A stretch of DNA of 64,000 nucleotides from Dimorphilus gyrociliatus (GCA_904063045.1 CAJFCJ010000007.1:3107404-3171403), one strand, 5' to 3'. Positions 36,378-47,170 are shown, counted from the stretch's first letter. Notes: generated by a model from the sequence alone, not told the origin. Made by a program: numbers and translations.

Positions 36378-39300
36378 TCATAAAGTGGCAGTAGCCGGTC
36401 TATTCAAAACCTTCGAACCTGAATCGGATATGGAATGATGTCTCTGAGAATGAAAATGCCGACCACCAACAACGAAAGCGGCTCTTCCTCTGGCACGCTT
36501 CCGTTTAGGCATAGCAGCTGATATGGGTCGTTTATCCGCACGAACGTCTATGGATAGTGATATAACTGGTGTCTGTTTAGATTGAACTCTGCCTAATGAT
36601 GACTTAGGTCTTTGATTCCAGCTTTTTGCTGAGTTTTCACTTCTTAGCGATGTGCAAGATTTCGGTCGAGATTTGTACGTGTTATTTGTTTGTTCTATGG
36701 GAGACGGCGTTGCGCACGTTCTGCAATCGCCGACGCAAGCAGGCTGCAAACATTGATCGCAGCACTTCTTACCGCTTGAAGTAGGCCTAACAGCGGGGGA
36801 AATGCCTAATCTGAGTTTGGTTAATTGAGAAGTGACGGCTCTTTGACGAGATGCACGCGCTCTTTCCCTCCGGGCATTCTCAATTTGTGTTGTTTTTATA
36901 GTTAGTTTCTGTAGTGCTAATAACCTATTCATCAACTTTTCTTCAACTTCATCCACCGGGCGAATATTCAACTTTGACCATGGTATTTCGTTCACCGGAA
37001 GTGACGCTAAACGACTTAAATCGATAGAGCAAGCCCCTTCACTTAGAGGATCTGGAAACTTGTACAATTCTTTCTTTTTTTCCGCCCTAGTTGCATGACT
37101 ATCAAGAGAGTATTTTGAGAAATCTCGTCTCTTTACCCGGACGACTTTTTCCATTGCTGTAGGTTTGACATCTACTTCTGAATGACTTTCGTCTTGTTCC
37201 GCTCGATTATCAGTGAAGCGTTTACAAGAGGATTGAGCCCGTTGACTGTAGTAGGATTGGGGTTGAATACAGTCCACCAATTCGAACATGGCCTCTGGCG
37301 TCAATTTATCGAATTCACCAACAATATCCTCTTCAGAACAGCTACTCAGGCTATCATCGGCATCGACCGCCCCAGATGTCGTCAGCGGAGAAGGCAAGGC
37401 GGTCGATCTTTCCCTCAAGGGTCTTGATGTCGCTGAAGTAGTTGAAGGTCTATAACTAAAACGGGGTTTTGTAGATGGTCTAAAAGAGTTTCTTGACCGG
37501 GAGCAAATAGCATCTGGGTCCCGTTTGCAGGAAGACGGTGTCATACTTGTAGTATCAGAGTCATACGGGAGCCAAACTTTTGATTGAAACGCTTTTAGAC
37601 TAGACGCTAATTGAGTACGATAGATGACTGGTACGTCCTGCCCGTCGTCATTCTGATAGAATTTCTGTGCCAATTTGTAGTAAATTAAACACTCGATCGC
37701 CTGGTAACGATAATCAATCGAGCTCAATCGTGCCCATTCGAATATTTGCGGACACTAATTGTATGATACACGGGTGTTACTCTTATAAAAGTTGATATAT
37801 TTACCTTGAATCCGGAACCCCGATACTTTGCGTTGTTTACATTCAAGTCGTTATGGACGCTTCGAACTTGATCGGCCAGTTTCTTAAATTCAGCCTAAAT
37901 CGAAAGAATAAGAGAAGAATAATAAAAAAAAATCTTAAAAAGATCGTTTTACGTTTCATTTATTGACTACCGCAACCCTTGCTTTAGGCATTATTTCAAA
38001 AAACATAGTGTTTTTTCTATTTCTTTACCGTCTCTTCTGTTCTTTCTATCCCTTCTTTTTCATTATACTTTATTATCTTATATCGTTCGGTTTTTATCAA
38101 AGAAAGATCAATGAAAAAAGGTTTAAATTGAGTTCTTACTGTTGGTACAATAACAGGCCATTCATTTTTTCCTTTGGCCATTGTCTACTCTCTCTGTCTC
38201 TCTCTCTCTCTCTCTTTTCTTTCTTTCTTTACATATATATAGATATAAAGATATGTAATATATATTAATATATAGATACATATATATATATATCTAGATT
38301 TATGTCTAGATAAATATATAAATATACAATATATTTTGTTCTCTTAAGCACTCATGCAACGAATGCGGCGTGCGAATGTATTATTGAAAAAGCGGCGTCG
38401 CTCGATAAATTTTCCACAATCCTATACTCACTCTTGTCATTCTATAAGTTGCTGGCTCTGTAAAAAAAAAAACAAACAAAACATAACAAACTAAAAGAAA
38501 AAATGTAAAAGATAATCATATATTAAAGATATAATAACAATGTGGGTGAAAAGAATACCGGAGTTAGAGAAAACGATAGAGGATTGATATAAATATATTT
38601 ATTAACTATAAACATAACTATACTGATCGCTTTCAGAAGGCCTATTTGGTATAGTGTGGCAACTATACAGGTATATGATTGCTCTTATATATATATATAT
38701 ATTATATATATATATATAGTTCTATCCAAGAAAAACGGAAATGATTAAGGCGTTTCTTCTATATTCTTTCTACCTTTCTTTTCTTTCTTTCTTTCTTTTA
38801 GAACGACTTTTCACAAACTTTATCTTTTTTATTTAAAAAAAAAACTGGAAATTTTTCACCTGTGGAAAAGAACTGCATTGTGTCTGAAGAGGAACTGGCA
38901 AACTGTGTCTATGGCCAATATTAGTTGAGCATATATTTACAGAACGGTCAATGTGCGACCGAATAGAACTTTTTTTACGGCTTTTCAATCGGCTTTTAAC
39001 GTCGCCGGTGAGAAACTTGAAGAAGAAGAAAGAAATGTCAACGTGGCCATTTGTTCAAATCTTAGAAAATAACATATACAAATAGAGCGATATAGAAAAA
39101 AATACTCTATATAGTATGAAAACAACATTAAAGATCTATGAAAGAGGATGTTAATTTACTAATCAATAAGTATTATATAGGATGATGCTTATAGAACTTT
39201 TGCATACCTGAGGTACATTGATAATAAGATGTGTATAGAGGGTATATTGTTTACAAACCTTCTTCAATATTCTCGTAAAAGTCCATAGTCGATGGCGGCA

Positions 39301-39486
39301 ACATCGAACTGACGTCGTTGACCTGCAACATTCGAGATAAATGTAGAGAGTTCGAATTGAAAATAAAAAGAAAAAAAATGAAAATCGATCAGAATTCGAT
39401 CTATAAATTGGACACACCTCGTAGCCCAATTGACGTTTCTTTCGACTAGTAGTCAACCTGTATAGTCTGATAGCCTCAGTAGTCAT
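36378..39486 (-). CDS. Unrecognised 541-residue protein with conserved helical N-terminus and RPxS/T-rich tail
   Basis: No family is recognised. Five exons join with matching phases: 39486-39418, 39322-39259, 38457-38432 (26 nt), 37894-37805 and 37754-36378. The N-terminal 130 residues look structured (YRMTRAEFKKLADQVRSVHN, then KCPQIFEWARLSSIDYRYQA and ECLIYYKLAQKFYQND). The rest is disordered and rich in Ser, Arg and Pro. It repeats RPS/RPK/RPI/RPA motifs (NSFRPSTKPRFSYRPSTTSA, SRPKSCTSLR, QRPKSSLGR, KRPISAAMPKRKR, NRPATATL). A Cys cluster lies at KKCCDQCLQPACVGDCRTC. A basic patch KRKRARGRA could be a nuclear signal. RPxS/T-rich tails occur in some ciliary and microtubule proteins, but that link is only a guess. 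Confidence 0.7.
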
Positions 39487-39910
39487 TATTCTAAACTGAT
39501 AGCCTTCATGTTCTCCATCGGTTTTGTGTATTTTTTTTTATTGTTATAATCCGCAACCGACAGAACGTGATTTGATTAATAAACTTGTCCAATTCTAGCT
39601 TATCTTATCTCTATCTATACAACAGCCTATTATTTAATCCGTTAAACTAACGTTGAAAAGAGGACTCTATACTGGTCGAAGTATTGTTTAAAAATGAGCG
39701 AATTATACATGCTCTTTTATATTATATTCTAAAAAAAATTGAATTATCCATTAATCAATAATCTTTAAGCTAATTAATCCTACTAACTACAAACGATTCA
39801 AACGAATAATTTATGAATAAAGATCATAAAGCATTTAAATAAACTGTTTTTTTCAACTTTTTGTGTTTGTTTTTTATAACTCTATTACCTATTCGTAATT
39901 GATGGATGTT

Positions 39911-39913
<3 letters not shown>

Positions 39914-39954
<41 letters not shown>
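39914..39954. repeat. (CT)n microsatellite
   Basis: A dinucleotide run of about 18 CT units, interrupted once by TTT, followed by a short (CTAT)n tail and (TA)-rich sequence. Confidence 0.9.
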
Positions 39955-41065
39955 GCTCTATCTATCTATGTATCATATATACTCTATTAATAAACTATTA
40001 TCTAATAGTTTGTTATAAAAGAATGGAAAGAATTTTTCAAATATTTTAGATAGGTAAATAAAATACCCTAATCTAACATAGTGAAGCGTTTATTTAAGGG
40101 CGGTATGCTCTTTCAAAAGCGTTTTACAAAAGCAAGTTCTATTAGCTTAAGTAACAAACGTATTATTGTTACTTTTTTTCTTTTTATCAATTTCCGACGC
40201 TTCAAGTGACGCTTTTCTTTCATTCTTTCAATTCTAAACTTTCTAATCACATACACGCGTAAATGCATAATACATATATCCTTGTCTAATTAAACATCAA
40301 AAAAAAAATAACTTCAAATAGGCCTAAAAAGTTTTTTTTATTGAGGGAATGGGGGGTATAGGGTTGGGCGAAAAAAAGATATAAATAAAGAAAAAGGATA
40401 CCGGAATTCTTCCAGTTCGATTGTAGAATAACGTCGTCTCCCCCATACTTATAGACAACTCTGCCCTTGACAACGGGAAATCGACTTAATAGGCTTAATT
40501 ACTTTCAAATACCAAGTGATTAGCCTAGCGCTTTGATTTCGCACTTCTTATAGACCTATGGTAATGCGGAAATTTTCTTGTTCCCTTTTCACGGATATAG
40601 ATATCTATAGACACGTATTTATAAATATATACTTTATATTAAGGGCATAAAAATGATGAACGAGACTAGACTTTCTACGAGATTATTGGATTCGGCGTCG
40701 TTTCATTGCCTATTTAATGTAGTAAGCATGTAGCGCCATCTACAACCCTCAGAGATCTAGGCCTATTAAGGAGATTCTTCTTAACGATTCGTTGATATTT
40801 AAAAGTAAAAGGTCGACTAGAGATTATAAACATTAGCACATGCGATTGATATTGATGGAACAATCTGGCTCAGTCTATTCATTATTGAAAGAATGCCAGA
40901 ATTTTTTCAAATTCCCCGGAGGAAAGGTGTGTCATGAAAAAAAACAAGAGACGGGGCGAAAAATTCTTTTTCATTTTGTCTAAATATTTTGGCAGGTGCC
41001 AAAGGCCTGAAACTGAACAGAGTTGAAAAGATTACGGCAATAGAAAAAGATAGAGAGATGGAATA

Positions 41066-41108
41066 AGTGAGTGAGTGAGTGAGTGATAGAGCGAGTAAGA
41101 GAGAGAGG

Positions 41109-41141
<33 letters not shown>

Positions 41142-41142
41142 C
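41066..41142. repeat. (GA)n/(GTGA)n microsatellite
   Basis: A run of GTGA tetranucleotides (about 41066-41085) passes into GA dinucleotides up to 41142. It is the complementary purine version of the CT run at 39.9 kb. Similar CT/GA tracts occur at 38190-38215. Confidence 0.85.
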
Positions 41143-41693
41143 AATTTTCGAGGCACTAATCAGATAATGCGTAAAAAAAACAGATTGCTCTCGCTATCTA
41201 ACCATCGAATGCATATTAAAGCAGCTGTGTTCGAAAAACGGCCCTACACTTCATATGTTCTCACTTTCCCATTCGCGCAAGTCGGTCTAATTTCCAGCAG
41301 TAGGATAAACATTTCCCCCGGGTTAAAAGCACTCTACGCTCAACTCATCGGGCAAGACACAAAACTCTTATTTTTTTGTTTTTTTCGTAGAAATACTAAC
41401 TTTGTTCAAACAATTATAAACTATAACAAATCAGACTAGATCATCTTCATCCTTTTCCTCGTAAATCGTATTATAAGTGACCTTCAATTCGTATTTCAAA
41501 GTTGAGCCACTATCATTACTTTTCCATCGTATAATCATCATCCTAGCATAAGCATCATCCTCTTTGTCTTCTTTTCAATTATTCCTCTTCTTCAATTTAA
41601 TTAAATTAAATGTATTTTTTGATTAAGACATCTTTTTTTAACTGTTTTGATTTTATAAATGGTATAATCCTATTCCTAAGTCTTTTACAGAAA

Positions 41694-43305
41694 TCAGGCT
41701 AGCAAACCTAATCGGTGTATCTTTGCTGACAGGAACGTATGTAAAATAAAAACAAATGGTTTCGGGTTTGATTGTAGATCGAGTTCATATTGTGCTGAGT
41801 CAAAGTTTAAAGTAACAGTCCGTATCGAATCATCTTTTGATGAACGCAGACTTTCGAATTGATATTGCCACAGAACATTATCGCCTTTGCAGAGATTAAA
41901 TCCATTTTCGTAATGAACCGTTAGTCGGGCGTCGCTGCCGTTCCAATTAACGGAGCAAGACACCTCTTTAGCGGCTGCCGCTGCTCCATGGGCGCCATTT
42001 ACTAGGGCTCGTATCCAAGACGACAAATGTCTCTGGTTGTCGACGCGGAAGATGTGCGACTCGACGCCGTGACGACAACCCGTCCTAGTTCCAAACTGGA
42101 GAGAGTCATTAGAGCCGGTATGAACTATTCTAGTTGCGAGGAGAGGATGGGTAAATATTGGTGAAGACCACGAATCTGCATCTAATGGTGGTTTGTCAAA
42201 TACTATAAAATCCCTTTCAGTTACAACGGCAAACATCGCTTTCCAACATTCAACGTGCGACATTTTAGCTAACCAACCAACGTGCTTAATATCAGCTACA
42301 GCACCTTCCTTGGTCTCGTTCAATTCTAATAAAGCTACATGATTAAGTTCTGACACTGCACTATGAATTGCGGTGAACCATGAGAATGCCGAATCGGAAT
42401 CTGCACAACGAAATGCGCACCAATTTAGTCCGTCTGGAGCGTGTACTTCGAACATGTTATCGGCCGGCTCAGGCCATGAAAGATTTCGAGTCACGTAGAC
42501 AAGCTTCAATGGTAAATAACGTTTATCAACCGACGCGTACGACTCGTCCCTAATGCCCCAACCCATATCGCTTAAGGCGCTCGTTTTGCGAAAGTAGGGC
42601 GTTACTTCTCGTAAGTATTTCACTGCAAAGAGCCAACTTTTAATATAAAGGTTACGAAAAAAATAGCCTACAAACCTTCCAACTCAACCACTTTTCCCGC
42701 TCGTTTCAACGCTTTAACGGCTTCATCATGCGAAGCTTCCCTTAGGTCTTCGCTATTCACAGACAAAATAGCATCTCCGACAAATAACTGCTCCGTCTTA
42801 TCTGCAGCCATTCCTTTAAAGATTTTACTGATCAAAATCGGCATTTTATTTTCTTTACCCCCCTTAATACTTATACCCAAACCATTCGTTCCCTCTTTAA
42901 CAACTCTGACGATCCGTTTCTGACCTGTATTATCAAAACAAGTTAATTATTGTTTATCAACCGAACACTGCTGACGTTTACGAACAAATAAACAATGTAA
43001 GACTAAACAGGCTCTGTTTTATTTATTCTCTTACCAGCAATATTATCCGGTAAGCCAGAGTTTTCATGTGAATTTTCAAATGTCGTTCGACCATTAACAA
43101 AGCCGCTATCCTTGCTATTCTCGTCATCTTCTAATAATAAAGTTAATGTATCCTCTGATAAGTCTGCTTGCACTTTGTACCATCTTTGCCTCAGAAAAAT
43201 CTCAAGATTCCCTGATTTCATGATACAACCAGACGCCATGATGTCACGTGACGAGATACGTATCATGTGATCGACGGAAATTTTAAAACTTTCGATAGAT
43301 GGCAT
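41694..43305 (-). CDS. Syntrophin (alpha/beta class)
   Basis: Syntrophins are dystrophin-associated membrane scaffolds that bind channels and signalling proteins. Three exons, 43305-43035, 42924-42676 and 42622-41694, give 482 residues (human SNTA1 505). The order is that of the family: split PH1 first half ([20 protein letters not shown]), PDZ domain with carboxylate-binding [20 protein letters not shown] and [10 protein letters not shown], second PH1 half, PH2 ([11 protein letters not shown] .. [19 protein letters not shown]), and the syntrophin-unique C-terminus ending [18 protein letters not shown]. The first in-frame ATG is at 43305; MASGC at 43239 matches the start of vertebrate SNTA1 and is an alternative. 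It is the complete outer copy of the tandem duplication that ends near 48380. Confidence 0.94.
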
Positions 43306-43392
43306 TAATATTCAATACGATTACTATCTTGAACACAATACCTGTGTTTAATCAAAAAAACATATCAAAGAGATGAAGTTTTAATACAAGGT
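43306..43392. promoter_or_regulatory. Short divergent spacer between syntrophin and death-domain gene copy A
   Basis: Eighty-seven bases separate the syntrophin start (minus) from the start of the death-domain reading frame (plus). The same spacer is almost identical at 46152-46238 in the second copy. A shared promoter is likely, as no other space is available. This is inference from position. Confidence 0.5.
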
Positions 43393-44294
43393 ATGACAAC
43401 AACAACAACAAAACCTAAAGGATTTTCAAATTATTATTCATTAAATAGTAATGAATATAATAGCATCGAGGCAGATGCTATGTGTTGCTATAATTCTAAC
43501 ATAGGTAAGCCTCCTGATATCCCAAATAAATGAATGACTTAATAAGTCTTACTTATATCATTCACTAAATAAAATAAATAGAACCTCAAGGTTATGAAGA
43601 TGAAGGTCCACCGTCCTCTGGGACAACGCAAAGGCAAGAACAAGAAAGGAATCTAGCTCAATTAGCCGCTTAAAGACCGAGAAAGCAGGATTTCAACAAG
43701 AACGAATGAACCAGCTAACAACACTGAACCAGCCAACATTGAACTTACGCATAGGCATGGAGCTCGAAAAGTTACTGATTTAACCATCAATAACGGTGGT
43801 GGAAATGTAAACGTTGTTGTTGGAGACCATAATGCAGTGAATATTGGCAGCAGTGGCAGCAGCAGTGTTTCCCAGTCACCCTCTACGAAGTAATCATTAT
43901 CAGTTAGAAATAACTGGTAATACTATAAGTATACACTGCAGAGTAGTAATTCTTATTAATTACTTATTTATTGGCAGACAGTGAAGAGATGGTTTCTACA
44001 GGAATGGGACAATATGTATCCTCTAATTTAAGATCTCTATGGAAGAGAGTGGGGAGAATTTTAGGTCTGACAGATGCAGATTTGGATTATATTGACTTAC
44101 ATAACGAATCAGACTTCAGAAAATATTATGACACGATAAAAAGTTCCGTGAATCTCGGGTCAGAAAAGCTTCATATAGGCCATTGGCAATGGCACTTGTT
44201 AACGCCGACCCTCGATTATACGATTTGGCAGCTAGCGTTAGCCCAAACGGAATATCTGTTTGATATTCAGGCTAATTGCTTGTTAAGACATTAA
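43393..44294 (+). pseudogene. Death-domain gene copy A (degenerate duplicate of the gene at 46239)
   Basis: The three-exon structure of the intact copy is still visible: start ATG at 43393, second exon from about 43594, third exon from about 43978. It is broken. The second exon meets a stop after QERNLAQLAA, with a one-base length change against copy B, and there is another stop near 43890. The third exon loses the death-domain frame after RKYYDTIKSS and ends in an unrelated tail. The RHIM-like core (NVNVVVGDHNAVNIGSS) and the start of the death domain (LWKRVGRILGLTDADLDYID) are still readable. The copy may be expressed as truncated pieces, but it cannot encode the full protein. Confidence 0.8.
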
Positions 44295-44334
44295 TATTTT
44301 ACATACAAAAATGTATTTAAAGCATAATTAATTA

Positions 44335-44742
44335 TCTAAGATATTATTGAGTCATTTAATTTCAAAATTGGCCTGCCTCCAGTACTTAGCTTTTTGTCCA
44401 GGGCGAATAGCATCAGACCTTGCGACCAACAACACCGAGCACTTCATTATGTTTGTTCGTAACAACCAACTGTCGTAGGCCTAACGTTCTTAATAAGATA
44501 TGAGCTCTGTGGAGCGAAAATGTACTGGGAATCGACATCGCTGACAAATTAACGTAACGAGTCTGTAAGGCGTTATAATAGTCATCGTATAATATATAAG
44601 TGTATATAAATATAAAATAGATATAAATCATATATCCCTTACTAAATCAATGACGTAGTTATTCGCTTCATCTCTGTCATAGGCGTCATACGCATCTTGC
44701 AAATTTTTGTGATTAATAATCGTTTTAGATAACTGAAATATA

Positions 44743-44784
<42 letters not shown>

Positions 44785-45546
44785 CATGTATATTTATATA
44801 TTAAATAATGAATGAAGTGAAAAATTGATCATCTGACCTCTTCGTAAGAAATGTTGGAGTCGTCATCTAGCAAAGCAACATCATCTAAATAAGATGAATG
44901 TTTAATTAACAAGACGCATAATTCATGTCTTGTAATTGAACCAGCGAGAATAAAACAGTTGTTATTACCATTATTGCTAGTTTCAATAACTGGAAATACT
45001 CCGTGATTTGTCTCACGTAATATTTTCATCCAAGATAAAACATTATCTCCCTTACAAATACAAATGGCTGGTTTGGACATAATTTCTTCAATTCGTGGCT
45101 CAACTAATCGACTAGACGGCGGATCTTCGTCCAAAAATGATATACATTTTAGCTCCAAAATTGCGTGATATAGAGAGTGAGTTAATAAATTTCCAGTGCT
45201 TCTCGCCATTATTACAGCGAACATAATAGGTAATAACATTGTGACATCATTAGTTATTTCAAGCATGATAACAGTAAGAGAGACAGTCAATCTAGATACT
45301 CCAGCAAAAAATGCTGCCGCTCCAATCAAACTCCATGCACCTGCATCAACCCAATCTGTATGACTGTTTCCTACAATTAAACCCAAGACGATTCCTGTTA
45401 AACGTCCTAATAGTCCTCCAATAAAAAACATAGGAACATCGAGACCGCTAGATACAGAGCATCCTGCTGTCTAAGTTGCAAAAAAGAAATATATAGGTAG
45501 CTATAAATGAAGAGAAGTGCCAGAATTCTCTTCAGCAGATCTTCTC
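44335..45546 (-). pseudogene. CLC transporter 3' fragment, truncated duplicate (copy A)
   Basis: This corresponds to the last three exons of the complete CLC gene at 47171-48381 and is almost identical to it. The membrane part from about WLPLYFFF through the two CBS domains is present. The 5' exons are missing because the duplication breakpoint lies inside the equivalent of the big exon: similarity to CLC stops at about 45545, and syntrophin-derived sequence begins at once. The last exon has a frame break (the copy B stretch SRKDLMPFALDEK becomes GRKV-stop). It has no start of its own, and I call it a non-functional relic. Confidence 0.85.
44750..44775. repeat. (TA)n microsatellite, duplicated at 47585-47611
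   Basis: This near-perfect TA run lies in the intron before the last two CLC exons of the truncated copy. The same run and flanks occur in the intact CLC intron. It is part of the segmental duplication. Confidence 0.85.
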
Positions 45547-46151
45547 AGGTTTGATTGCAGATCGAGTTCTTATTGTGCTGAATCAAAGTTTGAAGTTACA
45601 GTCCGTATCGAATCACCTTTTGATGAACGCAGACATTCGAATTGATATTGCCATAGAACATTATCGCCTTTGCAGAGATTAAATCCATTTTCGTAATGAA
45701 CCGTTAGTCGGGCGTCGCTACCGTTCCAATTAACGGAGCAAGACACCTCTTTAGCGGCTGCCCAAGACGCCAACTGTCTCTGATTGTCGACGCGGAACAC
45801 TGTCAACCGAACACTGCTGACGTTTATGAACAAATTAACAATGTAAGACTAAACTGACTCTGTTTCATTTATTCTCTTACAAGTAATATTATCCGGTCAG
45901 TCAGAGTTTTCATGTGAATTTTCAATTGTCGTTCGACCATTAACAAAGCCGCTATTCTTGCTATTCTCGTCATCTTCTAACGGTAAAGTTAATGTATCCT
46001 CTGATAAGTCTGCTTGCACTTTGTACCATCTTTGCCTCAGAAAAATCTCAAGATTCCCTGATTTCATAATACAACCAGACGCCATGATGTCACATGACGA
46101 GATACGTATCATGTGATCGACGGAAATTTTAAAACTTTCGATAGATGGCAT
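45547..46151 (-). pseudogene. Syntrophin relic (copy B), internally deleted
   Basis: The segment begins with sequence of the syntrophin last exon (equivalent to 41765 onward). It loses about 40 bp, continues to the equivalent of about 42050, then jumps about 900 bp to the equivalent of 42957, so that the PDZ exon is gone. It ends with a nearly intact syntrophin first exon at 45897-46151. It has neither the normal C-terminus nor the PDZ domain. The first-exon part differs from the functional copy by only about six bases in 230. Confidence 0.85.
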
Positions 46152-46238
46152 TAATATTCAATACGATTACTATCTTGAACACAATACCTGTGTTTAATCA
46201 AAAAAACATATCAAAGAGATGAAGTTTTAATACAAGAT

Positions 46239-47098
46239 ATGACAACAACAATAACAAAACCTGAAAGATTTTTAAAGATAATTAATGAAGATAATAGCAT
46301 AGAGGCAGATGGTATGGATAGCTATAATTCTAACATAGGTAAGCCTTTGATATCTCAAATAAATGAATGAGTCATTAAGTCTTATTTATATCATTCACTA
46401 AATAAAATAAATAGAACCTCAAGGTTATGAAGATGAAGGTCCACCGTCCTATGGGACAACGCAAAGGCAAGAACAAGAAAGGAATCTAGCTCAATTAGCC
46501 GCTTCAAACCGAGAAAGAACGCTTTCAACAAGAACGAATGAACCAGCTAACAACACTGAACCAGCCAACATTGAACTTACGCATAGGCATGGAGCTGGAA
46601 AAGTTACTGAATTATCCATCAATAACGGTGGTGGAGGTATAAACCTTATTGTTGGAAACCATAATGCAGTGAATATTGGCAGCAGTGGCAGCAGCAGTGT
46701 TTCCCAGTCACCTCCTTCAAAGCAATCATTATCACCTCCAGAAATAACTGGTAATATTATAAGTATACACTGCAGAGTAGTAATTCTTATTAATTACTTA
46801 TTTATTGGCAGACAGTGAAGAGATGGTTTCTGTAGGAATGGGACAATATGTATCTTCTAATTTAGGTTCTTTATGGAAGAGAGTGGGGAGAATTTTAGGT
46901 CTGACAGATGCAGATTTGGATTATATTGACTTAGATAACCTAATAGCCTCCGAAAAAGCTTATGACATGATACGAAAGTGGCGTCAATCTCGGGGCAGAG
47001 AAGCTTCTTATAAGGCTTTGGCAATGGCACTTGTTAACGCCGACCCTCGATTATACGATTTGGCAGCTAGCGTTAGCCCAAACGGAATATCTGTTTGA
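46239..47098 (+). CDS. RHIM-like motif plus death domain adaptor (IMD/RIPK1-like), intact copy B
   Basis: I read three exons, 46239-46338, 46415-46750 and 46812-47098, with consistent phases, for 240 residues. The N-terminal 100 residues are polar and probably disordered; an IEAD-G sequence lies near residue 24. Residues 109-122 (INLIVGNHNAVNIG) follow the spacing of a RHIM: a hydrophobic stretch closed by Gly, two residues, Asn, and hydrophobic-x-Ile-Gly, then a Ser/Gly tail. Human RIPK1 shows IQIGAYNYMEIGG; the RHIM Gln is replaced here. Residues about 158-228 are a death domain (SLWKRVGRILGLTDADLDYI, AYDMIRKWRQSRGREASYKA, LAMALVNADPRLYDLA). A RHIM followed by a C-terminal death domain is the layout of IMD and of the RIPK1 C-terminus. 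No kinase or membrane segment is present. The role in immune or death signalling is inferred. Confidence 0.8.
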
Positions 47099-47170
47099 TA
47101 TTCAGGCTAATTGCTTGTTAAGACATTAATATTTTACATACAAAAATGTATTTAAAGCATAATTAATTAT

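Larger units (their letters stand above)
39487..41693. other. 2.2 kb gene-poor interval with simple repeats
   Basis: I see no supported gene. The left end should hold the promoter of the minus-strand gene starting at 39486, and the right end the syntrophin 3' UTR. Between them are a (CT)n run and a (GA)n run, annotated separately, and a moderately G+C-elevated block at about 40400-41440. The plus-strand frame 41083-41439 starts in the GA repeat (Arg-Glu repeats) and is not a credible protein. Confidence 0.45.

Noticed and set aside
37963-38268. Plus-strand open frame of 101 codons
   Set aside because: Phe/Tyr/Leu- and Ser-rich translation of T-rich and CT-repeat DNA inside an intron of the minus-strand gene.
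41083-41439. Plus-strand open frame of 118 codons
   Set aside because: The first part is Arg-Glu repeats from a (GA)n microsatellite and the remainder has no protein-like conservation.
44829-45431. Second functional CLC gene
   Set aside because: It has no 5' exons, is cut by the duplication junction and has a frame break in its last exon.
45570-46151. Second syntrophin gene
   Set aside because: It lacks the PDZ exon, half of the last exon and the normal C-terminus; it is a duplicate relic.
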